From Neospora caninum Liverpool (lineage: Eukaryota > Apicomplexa > Conoidasida > Eucoccidiorida > Sarcocystidae), in contig NC_018390.1 of NCBI RefSeq assembly GCF_000208865.1, forward strand, positions 3,924,270 to 3,988,269: a DNA stretch of 64,000 bases, given 5' to 3'. The first letter of the stretch is position 1. Every line of letters starts with the position of its first letter. Shown piece after piece: positions 53,406 through 64,000 of this stretch. Under the pieces are notes generated by a model that worked only from the letters and a program-made list of their open reading frames with translations, made no database searches and was not told the DNA's origin. The position numbers were made by a program, and so were the translations under genes.

Positions 53406-55131
53406 GGTTCGGTAGGTTCGAGTCTTCCATCCTCAGCCCGCCGAGGCCGTACCCCTGAGCATGGCGACGGGTCCAGAAGAGGACGCGGGACCAAGCATTC
53501 CGACCATTCCGACCATTCGTCGCCGAGTGACCGAACTAATGGAAGCAGAAAGAACAAGAAAGACAACAGGGACAGACAAACAGAGAGGGCGGATATGAGT
53601 AGCAAAGAGAGCCACAAAGAAAACGGTGATCGGTCTCACAGGAGCGACATTTCAGACAAGAGTGAAAGGTCAGACGAGTCGTCGAAGAAGGAGAAAAGGG
53701 AAAGAAAGAAAAAACGGGACCATGCGGATGAAGATAAAAGTGGTGTGGCGGATAACCCAAAAGAGCGGCACGAAGCGCCGTCCAGGCTCAACATCTCGGA
53801 TGCAAAAGACAGCAATGAACCCGCAGAAGGCAAACGGTACCGACCTCAAATATACAAAGTCACTTGCAAAGTCGGAGCGTCTAAATCCCAAAAGGTCCCT
53901 TTCAAAAACAATACCGACATAGACAAGGTACGCGACGTGTCGATGCTGTCCCTTGAGGAAGGCACGGAGACGATCTGTAACGAGGTGCCCTTCTCACGAC
54001 TTTCCAACATCTTTTCGACAAAATCGCTATTAGAAGATGCGAAACTGTGACAAATATGTGGGTGACAGGCTCGTTCGTCTACTCTGTTATTTGTATGTCG
54101 AGACGGCCTTATCTCCACTGAGGTGGACACGCCTGGTCGGTACGACCATCCAGCAAAAGGTTTCGTCAGCTCAATCCTTTCTTCATAGTCTTCCAGCGAA
54201 ATGTAGTCCAGACTGCTGGCACAGACACGACAAAAGTTCCCCAGAGGTTCTTCAATGAGAAACGTGTTCGCAGACGTTCTCAGTTTCGGTATCAGACACG
54301 AGCATTGCGACAGCCAAGACTTCATCGGTGACAATATCTGCTGGAGAGGAAATCAAGCTCCCTATCAAGCTATTACCGGTAGGTCACAGTTCAAGCCAGA
54401 AGAGAGGGTCAGATTTATCTGGGAAGCCGCTTCTAAACACATATTTTCCGTGTTAGACTTCGCTAGTCCCTCGCCCCACAAGCAGTGAACAATGCATTTG
54501 TTACAATCCTTATATTTGGATTGCATTATGGAGTCTCCGACAGATTGTCATAGGACCAAAGACTCTTTTTGAGAGCCCGTCTGAGGCATGTCATGATGAG
54601 AAAACCTTTTGAAAGGCGCCCAACCTGTAGGAATTTAGTTTGATAGAGAAGTCATAAGATATACAAAAAGAGCTTTCAGAGGATGAAAAAAGGTGTAGAT
54701 GCATTTACACTAACGTCAGGAGCTACTCAATAGAGTTTGTAGAAGGGAGTGATTGTGCGTAAACGTACGTTTCTGCCCGCATGAGAAAGCGCCACCATGT
54801 CTTCTCTCATTTCTCTCCTATACGCGTTGTTTCCTTCGTTTTGGACAAAGATTGTTTTGGAAGACATTTCTCATCAACGAACTAGAAAGTAGTGTCCGCC
54901 GTAGTCCAACCTGATGCTTTAGAGAGGCGTCTTGTGATCAGGGTGAACGCACCTGCATCGAGTTTGGTTTTACCAAAAAGATGCAAGTGGGGATGATGTG
55001 TTGCGAGATGGCGGCGTTTTCAGGCGGAGAGCCCGGGAGGGAAAACAGTTACCGTCACTCTCTCAGATGGAAAAGAAGAGATGCATCAGGCAGAGCTGAA
55101 GGTCACCTATGTTGTATCGGAGGGCAACTAG
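53406..55131 (+). CDS. C-terminal exons of a nephrocystin-4 (NPHP4)-like protein, 5' incomplete
   Basis: Three exons chain in phase 0: 53406-53927, 54274-54378 and 55024-55131 (stop TAG). The first begins with a very charged, Ser/Arg/Lys/Asp-rich linker of ~140 residues (HSDHSDHSSPSDRTNGS; KKEKRERKKKRDHADED), then enters a beta-rich module: YKVTCKVGASKSQKVPFKNN, TFSVSVSDTSIATAKTSS, VTISAGEEIKLPIKLLP, KTVTVTLSDGKEEMHQ and AELKVTYVV. From family knowledge, the order strand, K-x-x-F-x-N, strand, G-G/A-G-E, P-S/P-A, strand, and a final V-T/K-V-x-Y-V strand ending at the C-terminus is that of the last MSP-like domain of NPHP4, a transition-zone protein of cilia and flagella. Other MSP-domain proteins are possible. 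The basal body or flagellum of the male gamete would be the expected site of action; this is inference. Confidence 0.55.
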
Positions 55132-57471
55132 GTGTGTCTGACGTGGAAACATCCCTGAGTTTACTTCTCGGCTTTCTGATGGTTACGTGGTCGAACTCAT
55201 GCTCTCCGGCATGGAAAAAATGCCCTTGAGTCGACTTACTAAATACTTCCTCCTGGCACCACATTTCCAAAACATTCGTATCTATCTTCCACAGATAAGT
55301 ACTCCGTCTCTATTTCTCATACTGTCTCTGCATTTTAGAATTTCGGGATGCCGAGACAAATTCCGTGTTTCCTAATCGATCGCGATTTGTGTGCGCTCAT
55401 CGCGCATACCTGCAAGATGACAGTTCTTTTTTTTCGGGTTAAAGTCCAAGGGTGCAGGGCATTCTTCCCGGTGGCATGGTAACGGGGTTCCAAGCATCCA
55501 GGTTTAGTGAGAGCGGCGGGGTCATGCTCCCACTCGACCTTCTGCGGTTCTCTTCAACCAGTCGAGTTCTACCCGACACAGATGTGCAGTTTCAACGCTG
55601 AAATAAAGCACATGTTGGCATGGGGTCAAGCACCTGAGCATGGCTCTAAGTGTTTCGCTGAACACACCAACTGCTGGCCACTTTGTTGGCCAGTACGGTG
55701 GAGGAGCACGGGTTGGCATCCGGCACGACCAATGGACTACACCACAGTACTAAGCTCACGCCCACAACACATCAGCCGTATTAAGGAGCAGCACGAAGGA
55801 GATGCCCAGATATGTGCTGTATAGGCATAAACGGTTGAGTCTGAGAGCAATTATGTCCCTCTGCTCAACAGGCGATTTCCATCTTCGAGAACTCAGTTAC
55901 GTACAGGACGCGCTTGTACGTCGGTTTAACGCATGTCATAGGTTGTCTCGCTCCCTTCACACGTCTTCGCTGTCTGAGTCTTCACCTGCAGTTCCTGTCA
56001 GCGTTTCCTAATGGGACACTTTCATCGAGAAAAAACGTCATTCATGCTCCTTTTCAGGTGCGGCCCCTGCCAGTGAACCTCAAGACACACAAAATGCACA
56101 CCCGTTTGTGAGTTTCTCCGCTGTAGAAGTAGGTTTTCCCTGAACGAATTCTGACGAGTGATTTGGAATGCATCGCGGGAACACTGATAGGTATTCTTTT
56201 ATGTTCCAAAACTTCTAGGTAGACGGCTACCTGTCACTTGGTGTGCTGTGACCGTCCTCTTTTCTCTCTCAGTACTCACATCTTCGCTGTTATACTGCAG
56301 GTAAACAGCGAGCATGGCTGTGTTCACCTCACACACTAAACGGTAGACTTCAGTTCTTATTGACTGGTTTGAGAATGGAATCTTCAGAAAATACGATGGG
56401 GAGCCGGCCGCGACAGTGGCAGAGTGTGGTCTGCAGTCCATTCACGCTGGATGTCTTGATGCATGTGCGACAGCTACACGCCCCCATGCGCATGCTGAAA
56501 CTGTCACTTCCTAGTACAACCTAGACCGCGTCTCCTGTTGTTGACAGGGAACCTCATGGTTTCAAAGAATGGCTTAAACGAGGAGAAACCAGACATCTCC
56601 TTTTCTCTTCCTGTCTGGGAATCCAGCAACGCCGCGAGTGTCTTAAAGTAAAACGAGACACAGATGCGTTCGCTGCGCCAGTGCATGCAGAGCGCTTACA
56701 GGCAGGAGGGCTAACGCGGAGGTAAATCACCCTCCTTCGCATTCAAAAAAGACGGGCAACGCGTTTCCGTATCTCTCGCAACACTTGATAGGAGGTCAAC
56801 GGTTGTCTGGAATTCCGGAGCGACTGGACTGTATTCCATCACTGAATCCTCTTTTCGTCCGTGAAAACCTTTCTGTGTCACGGTATCGCACCCTGTCGTT
56901 CATTTTCAACACATTCGGAGTGTCAGATGTTGTCGCAGAAACTGTGACTTTTTCCTTGGCGATCCGTCTTCCTGCCGTTCACATGTGCAGCTGTCATCAA
57001 GGCGGCAACGTAGATGAAACAATAAGTGTAGCCGCATCTTATGAAGCGTTGACACAAAGGCGCTTTTGCAAAATTCTCTGTCCGAAAAGACGTCTTGCTG
57101 CGGAGGAGAGAAGGGCTCTCTCTAATACGTGCGCCGCCCGGCATTTCGCTGGCGGGAGCTTGGTCGATCTGTCGTATCTCGCATATTTCATTCACTTTGG
57201 CGACAGCCGTTGAGCGCGTTCGTAATTACTCAACCGCCAGCACCGAAATGAAATGCGGCCTGAGCCACCGCCGTGAACAATAAGTTCTAAAGAGATTGTC
57301 AATTTGGCTCCTCAAGCAACCGACTTACTTTACATCCCCCGCGCAGTCAATTACGAACAGTGACATCCTTCCTTGGAAACAGCAAGCGGGGTCACACGTG
57401 GTTATTCGGTTCAGCGGCAATTTTCGGTTCTCTGCAGCGACTGGGGAAAATACGGCCACGACCTCGGAGCC
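55132..57471. other. 2.3 kb region upstream of TXNDC9
   Basis: It holds the 3' flank of the NPHP4-like gene and the promoter and 5' UTR of TXNDC9. No frame longer than about 140 codons has a domain or splice partner. Confidence 0.5.
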
Positions 57472-60469
57472 ATGGCGACAGCGGAAAAGCTTGGCAAGAT
57501 TGCCACTAATATTGTCCTGGTGAGGCGGAAAATCTCTGCACACAGGGTGCCCGTGCCCCTCTTTGAATTGTGCCCCGCTCTTAAGGTGTATACCTCTATT
57601 CAATCTTTTTTGTCCCCATGCGAAACACCCAACACCGCAGACTTCATGAGCCAGGTTCGCGTAGGTACTGTCCTTGCCAGGCATGTTATTGGTGTGGTTC
57701 CGAGACGTGTTATTCATGGACCTGTGCCCCTCGACTCAGCGGAACATATATACTTAGCAAGTGCATCCTGCCCCAAGCGTGTAGCAGTTGAACACGCCTT
57801 GAGGTTCCAACTGCGCAAACATTTTTCGAGAAACACCAAATGAACCGAGCTCACGCTGTCCCGTGTCCTTGCCCGTTTCTTTTCGCATGTGCGTCCCAAA
57901 TTTGCAGTTGTTAACGTTCATCGTGTGTTCTGTGTTGCTCTACGGTGCCAACGCGCTGCCAGGAAAAAGTTGCTCAGGACAAACTCCAGGCCGCGTACGA
58001 GGCACGCTGTCAAGGCCAGAAGCCTGAAGAAGAAGCACACCCTGAAGCCAGTAGGCTCCCACCTCTGTGTCTGTATTTGAACATTAGATGAATAGTGACT
58101 GATATAGACATAACGAAAGGTATTGAGCTGTACATTGGGAAGTAACGATATGTAGGACTTCCATTTTGAATTGAGTAAGCACCAGGGCTTTCGGCCGATG
58201 CCATGTATATATTCACCTCTGTCAAGGTTCTTCGTTCCAGTTCCTGGCATTGGTTCTGCGACTTCCCTGTCGAACCGTGTTCTCAAATAAAATCTGGGAT
58301 GTGCTGGAATTTCACGAGCACTCGGCCGCATTTTCCCGTCGTGAGTGTGAAGCTGCATATAGCGCCCGTAGATGTCTCTCTTTCGGTAGCTTGAAGCGCA
58401 CTCAGCGAACCCGTGGGTGATGCGGAAGATGCGGGGTATCGAATTGACTATTTGAAACGGTTTCCAGCTGTGCTGATTTGTAGCACGAGTCGGCTCAGTA
58501 CCTGCCTGCAGATGAAAAAGAGGAAGGAGGAAATGATGGTCTCGACGATATTTCCAACTGGCGCGAGAAAAGAATGCAACAAATCAAGGTACGGACACTA
58601 CCACCACCACAGAGTCCCACAAAAACATTCCGGTTGCAAACAGCGCGGAATCTGGAGCTCGTACAAATCCCCACGCACTGTGAGGCGTGACAATGGAGAT
58701 GACTCAGCATCATCGTGCAAGCGTACGTACGCAAGGGTTGGGAGGCGCTTTCAAGTCCAAGCAGGTCTGGATCCTTGTTAGGCGCTATTTCCTCCTGGGG
58801 AGTGTCTAATTCAGGAAATCGTGTCTGCTCCTGTCCACCTCTCTGCTTCCTTGATTTGCGAGCTCAATATTTCCGTTCAGGAGGCGCGAAACAAGCAGGA
58901 TCTATACAGGCAACAGGGCCATGGAAAATACGAAGAAATCGTAGAAGAAGAATTCCTTCCTGCGGTGACAAAGTCGAAGCTGGCGGTGAGATATTTATCC
59001 AAGTATCAGCCCCATCGCCTGGATCGAATGGAGCTGGCTGCTGCTCATCTTAGTTGTTTTTGTCTTGTCCTTCCGGTTCGTAGTACGGATGTTCCAAACG
59101 TCTCTCAGTCTGCCGTTGTCGATTGAGCACAGTCGGTCAGTAACGCTGTTGCAACGCCCGGGCTTTCTCAAGTTGACGACCTCATTTTTAATCGTATTTT
59201 TCGGGTCCTTCTGTTCAGATCTGCCATTTCTTCAGTCCTACCTTCGACAGGTGCAAAGTGATGGATAAACACCTTACCGAACTAGCACTTCTCCATGTGG
59301 AAACGCGTTTCGTAAAGTGAGCACATAAACCCTAAACCCTATGGCCTCTTCCAGGCTCGCTCTTTCACACCGGATCCAAGTCCTATTGCGTTAGCATACT
59401 CCCCAGAAAAGAGAGTTTGTGTGGAAACCTCTGTGAGTGCGTGAGTGAGATTCGGGAAGCTTGCCGTCAGATGTGGTAGGATGCTGTGGCGCTTGCGTCG
59501 ATAGTCAATTAGAATACAACTCAGACGTGACTGTGTACCGGAGTGTCCGTACAGATGTGGAGCACAGATTCGATTTCAGTCCATATCTGCGGAGCGGTCT
59601 GGTTCGAAATCGACCTGTGTCAGTCGCTGCCTGCTGTTATTGATCGGTATCTATGTATCACTGGCGCAACGACGCGAGGGCGGCCTGTTACGAGGAAGGC
59701 CTAGTAAGATTGTCGGGCAGCGTATGTATTAAACGGCGCCCAAACCAAAACGCGAATGTCCCCGATGGACAGTTGTTGCCCGACGCGAATTACTGGATGG
59801 AAGACCTGAATCTTCAGCGCTTCCCCAAGCGTTTCTCCACGACACGGCGCTGCCGCTCAACGACCTTGTTTCTGCAGATTGAATGCCGAAAAGGCGCCGT
59901 TTTTCTCTCAAAAGCTCCACATTCGGTGCCTACCGTCGGTTGTCCTATTCAAAGACGGAATCGCGGTGCATACGATTGTTGGTTTTACGGAGCTAGGTGG
60001 TGTGGATGATTTCCGAAGGGCCAAGCTGGAGCGTCTGCTGCTCAAGTACCGCGTTATCGAGAGGTGTCTTGGGGTAAGTGCTCAAGAGACGTCGAAGCTC
60101 CATCAGTTTCCTCCCCTGTTGTACGTTCGGACGTCGGGTATATGCTGCAGGCCACGCCGGAGAGAGGTTCCTCACCAAAGGGGCAAAGAAGTGTCTGATG
60201 TGTGCAGTTGCACGTGCTAGAGCTCTTGCTGCTTCTTCATTCATGTGATTTTAAACGGCAGATGGCCGATGTGAGGAAGCTCGCCGTTGTCATGGAAGGA
60301 AAGTGAATTGAGGTGTGCGTCCGCAAGTATTTTCGGGAATATTTAAGGGCCTTTCACCTCTGCCCATGCCGGCAGCTTCCACCCCTTTCATCAGTTCTGC
60401 TCTTTCTCTGTGATTACCGGACAGGACAACGTCAGCGACGGGTCAGACGACGAGTCGGACAACAATTGA
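57472..60469 (+). CDS. TXNDC9: Thioredoxin-domain protein 9 / phosducin-like protein 3, 7 exons
   Basis: TXNDC9 (PhLP3) is a cytosolic co-factor of the CCT chaperonin linked to actin and tubulin folding. Exons: 57472-57519, 57963-58050, 58512-58588, 58881-58985, 59219-59316, 59878-60073, 60425-60469; all phases agree and the product is 218 residues (human ~226). N-terminal helices (MATAEKLGKIATNIVL, KVAQDKLQAAYEARCQGQ, DISNWREKRMQQIKEARNKQ) lead to the GHGKYEEI signature. The thioredoxin fold follows: ICHFFSPTFDRCKVMDKHL, where a single Cys replaces the CxxC, then VETRFVKLNAEKAPFFSQKL, HIRCLPSVVLFKDG with the cis-Pro, and IVGFTELGGVDDF. It ends in an acidic tail (DNVSDGSDDESDNN). The donor after exon 2 is A|GTAGGC, a weaker match than the others, but it restores phase exactly. 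Confidence 0.95.
59326..59340. repeat. Two telomere-type (CCCTAAA) units in a TXNDC9 intron
   Basis: The stretch TAAACCCTAAACCCT matches two units of the TTTAGGG repeat on the complementary strand. It lies 10 bases inside the intron that follows exon 5. Confidence 0.8.
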
Positions 60470-63400
60470 TGGACAAAACGCTTTTCCTGACGGATTTTCA
60501 GGGCGATTTGATCTGCATCCCGCCTGCAGTGCACACCACGGGACACCATTTCCCTCGACTGGCCAGCTGCTGCGCTCCGACGCGTCGAATGGAACGGTCT
60601 TCACTGACACCTCTCGCCGAAGATGAGTAGTGCTGACCTCTGCCCAGGGAGTTTGTTCTATTCATGTGTTCAAGAATGCTGAGGAGTGCAAGAGTGTATG
60701 AAGCAGTTTTGCTATGTACAGTCGTGTGCAATAATACGCTTGTCAATCGCGGAGTTCTTCAATGCGGCCTGCGGAGACCGTGGATAATGGCCTCTGGAGG
60801 ACTTTATATGGCACTCATGGGCACAATCTACGATGTCCAAAGCCTACAGATTCATTCTATATTTTGTGGGAAGCTTGGAACGATAAAAGACTGATTTTCT
60901 TCGTATCCCCGTACGAGAGCGGAAGAAAATTCCCCAGGAACTCAACTCGCGAAACTACAAAAGCCATAGGCGTGTGGACAAAAAACGCACTACCTGCACG
61001 CCGTCGTTCACGGTTGTCTACACACCGTGTAATCGTGTAATCGCAGCCATTGAAGCGTAGCAAGTCAAAATAGTTAGCCACTGAGGCTTTCCGTAGCTGA
61101 TGAGGAGATGAGCATTCCTGACAATCCCCTTACGGTGAGCAAAAGTTGCCCTCTAGGGTAGGAATGGTTCTGTGGCTAACACGAACAAAACAACAACCAA
61201 TGCAGAACTATGGGTCGAAGGTGCTTGTTGGCAAAGCTGAAAGGTCCTGAATATCTTCAAGCGAATGCCGCGAAGCCTGCAATTTGTTTGCTAACTTTAG
61301 AGCGGAAATTTCACGAATCCTACAGGAAATAAAACTGAACCCTGCAGCAGACTTGGTCACACATAAGCAGGACCGAGCTCACGGAGTGCTAAACACACCG
61401 AATTCTGGAGCGCTGAAGAGAGGCAGTCGCCACATGCTCTAGGATTCCGGGAGAAACCGTACGTCGAAGTCGCCTGCGCAACTTCCCTCCAGGCGCTAGT
61501 GGTTTAAAACATAAGCTTCCTTGCCCACTAAGATATAGCTGCCGAGTTCCCAAAATAACATTCAGTCTAACCCCAAACGCTAAACGCTTGAAATAGCGGA
61601 GAGGCGCTCCCCTACAACCTTCCACACGTGTAGATTGGGAAACGCATTCAACCGCTCCTTGATGAGCATATCCAGGCAATACCGATAAAGCCACTGGGCA
61701 ACAAAATTGGACGACAGTTCCGCAGAAACCACGTCCAGCTATGGACGCCCATATTAAGGCGTTTCGGTGCCCGAAAGCTGCTCTGTGCCACAGTGCAGGG
61801 GGGTGCAGAACTGTTACAACCTTCACATTTTTCCTCGACACCTGCGACTTCTCAAAAATCGTGTTTTAATCGGCATCCATCGTCTCGCTCGTGTGTCCAC
61901 CATATCTACAATCTCTGCATGACAGGACGATGGTTTGATGGTTTGCGCCTAGGTCTACGGGCTAAACAAGCGTGCGACCAAATTTCCAGGAAAGGTGTAA
62001 GCCTCGAAGTGGAATCTGTGCCGGTTGCCTGACGTTCGAAAGATGCCTCCTCGCGACACCCACTAGAAAGACGGCGTTTTGTGACGGAAACTGGAACCTT
62101 TTTACACAACGGCAAACAGCCATATTCGTGTCTAGATCCGTTCTACTCGCCGCGCAGCTCTGTGCTTCGCTACCGCTGCCAAGACTCTGCCACAAACGAC
62201 CACACGACGCTTTTCATTTGCACGCAAAAATCTTCCGCTCTCATTGGTTTGAGCGCCATGTACAGCTTTCCACTCCCCCCCAGCACTAACATGAATGCGT
62301 TGCGTTTATCAAGCGCATTGTCTTCTGGGGGAGGGAGGGTGCTGTCACTTCGATTCCCAATGATTTTTTAAAAAAATCATTTCTACAGCAGTTGCGGCAG
62401 TCTCCTTGCTACTTGAACACCTATGGTCTCTACACGCTTGATGCCGGAACAAACTTTGCTGCAGTCTCTCGCGGACGAAGACGGCTGCCTCAGACACTTG
62501 CACTGCGTAGATATGCTGATGCGGCGGCAAGGATAAAAAAGGAATGTTCGCATGGAGCTTTAACTGACTTTGGACAGTCAACACCCGTGCAACCAAAGAC
62601 GGTACTTATCACGTGTTTTCTGCTTCGAAAGGAAAAACAGCAAGTCAACGAGGCACAACAGTGCGGCAACGGCCTCGTGAACCGGAGCTGTCCTATCCTG
62701 TTTTCCAAGCTTCAAAGCGCGGCGTCTCGCCTTTTCCCCTTTCTTAATAGGTGACCAGACACGAGGCCAGTCCGTACAAACCGTGCTCTGACAGTAAAAA
62801 ATCTCGGCAGGCGGTCACCAATCCCATGCAGGTCACGCCATTTAACCTGTCCCGTTGAAACCAATGGTGTCGGATATTTGATCTGTTTCGAACAAGCAGA
62901 TAGAAATTGAAGTCGTCGGCGTGCCTACGAAACTCACCAGGCATACGTTCTCAGACACCATCGGTTCTGTGAATGTCGGGCATCTTTAGGCCCTCTTGAA
63001 AAGCTCTTCATACCTTACGTGGCAGTCCGGGGCACCGCGGTGCTGTCGGCAGTGGGAATTCTCCTTTAAGTTCGTGCCGTCTGCGTTCATAAGGCAGGTC
63101 GAGTTACCGCATACACTGTCGGAAGTGGCCCGTTACGTCTCCGGTCTAGGAGGGTATACCTCTGTAAACTTTCACAGCGGGAACTCCCGGCTGAAGATCG
63201 CCCTTGTCTTCAAGACATCCGGCGAAAGAATCGTCCAGCAGACGCTGGCCTGGCACACTTCGACGTCCAAAAAGTTGCGCGAAACACAGTTTCAACGTTC
63301 TCGTACTTCTTACCGCATACATCTGCTCACACGCGCTTTCAACATTGACTGATCAGGGCTGATCAAGTTGACCGGACCCACCCCTATGGATTTCGGGGAC

Positions 63401-64000
63401 CACTGTACGCATATCCTAGCCACTTTCGACGGTGAGTCGTTTTAAAAACCAATCCAAAAGTTGATTCCGAAGCACGCCGTCCAGCTGCTTGGCTTCAGCT
63501 CCGTCTCCGTTGAACGGGCCGGTGCATGTGTGCACCCTTCGGCACGAGACTCGCACTCGCCATCGACGAGCCCTCACCTCCAGGGACTCCACGAGGCATC
63601 GCAATTGTGTCCCCGCGGATGTCATTACACACGCTCCCTGCCAGCCCCTGGAAAAAGACCACCGAAAGAAGAATCGGCCACGCCGAGAGGCGTTGTGACG
63701 CGCGCAAACCACGTGGAAGCGATTCGTATCCTACCAGAGCAGCACGTGCTTTCTTGGTACGCACAACTCCACCATCGAGAACGCAAAGCCAGAGAAGTCG
63801 GAAATCCCTCCGGCTGGCCCCTGCTCTGTCTTGTCTTTTGGCCGGCGTCGCCATTGTTTCGGCTGTGTGCCGTTGCTCGTGTCATAATTTTTGAGTCGAG
63901 GAAACAGTCGCTGTGTCGCCGCTCACGTGATGCATTGGGTGTGTTCTTTCTCCCTTTTCTTCTCCGCAATTGCGAAAGTCGTTCCCTCGTTCCTCTTCCG
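60470..64000. other. 3.5 kb terminal region without a supported gene
   Basis: Frames of 90-150 codons occur on both strands (for example 61389-61841 -, 62996-63352 +, 63526-63894 + and 63495-63854 -), but none shows a domain, leader or consistent splice chain. GC content rises in the last ~500 bases, which may mark the start of another gene beyond the window. Confidence 0.45.

Overview
The window reads as nuclear chromosomal DNA of a tissue-cyst coccidian of the Toxoplasma / Hammondia / Neospora group. GC content is moderate. Most genes are cut by many introns of roughly 200-900 bases with GT..AG ends. Intergenic spaces are long, (TA)n microsatellites are frequent, there is a short TTTAGGG-type telomere-like stretch, and several proteins carry N-terminal secretory or bipartite leaders. 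Species was not tested. No bacterial-type operon, CRISPR array, rRNA, confident tRNA or transposon was seen. The genes are mostly unrelated housekeeping or parasite-specific units, each with its own promoter.

Layout. 1-4557 (+): 3' part of a coiled-coil golgin/vesicle-tether-like gene whose 5' end lies before base 1. 5417-6417 (+): a degenerate AGC-type pseudokinase C-lobe, converging on 7033-7710 (-), a small intronless protein with a signal peptide. 7711-11594: a 3.9 kb gap. 11595-14979 (+): aspartate carbamoyltransferase (pyrimidine synthesis), eight exons. 16214-17533 (-): an unrecognised coiled-coil protein. 20546-21454 (+): a run of coiled-coil exons that meets tail-to-tail with 21611-23716 (-), a DEAD-box RNA helicase with an apicoplast-like leader. 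26184-34885 (-): the COPII coat protein Sec23, fifteen exons, all junctions in phase. 38190-41284 (-): a two-exon, 807-residue unrecognised protein with a hydrophobic leader, below a cluster of GAGACG elements. 45135-48113 (+): a divergent, probably acylated ARF-like GTPase. About 50.7-55.1 kb (+): a large gene whose last three exons resemble the C-terminal MSP-like domain of nephrocystin-4. 57472-60469 (+): TXNDC9 / phosducin-like protein 3, seven exons. 60470-64000: no gene I can support.

Five gene models were assembled by hand from exon pieces, with splice phase checked at each junction: the golgin-like gene, aspartate carbamoyltransferase, Sec23, the ARF-like gene and TXNDC9. The two-exon 807-residue model was checked the same way. 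The most unusual points are a Sec23 zinc finger lacking its fourth cysteine, an ARF-like protein without the usual switch II glutamine and NKxD asparagine, a pseudokinase lacking the catalytic Asp and DFG, and a candidate ciliary transition-zone protein in an organism that is flagellated only as a microgamete.
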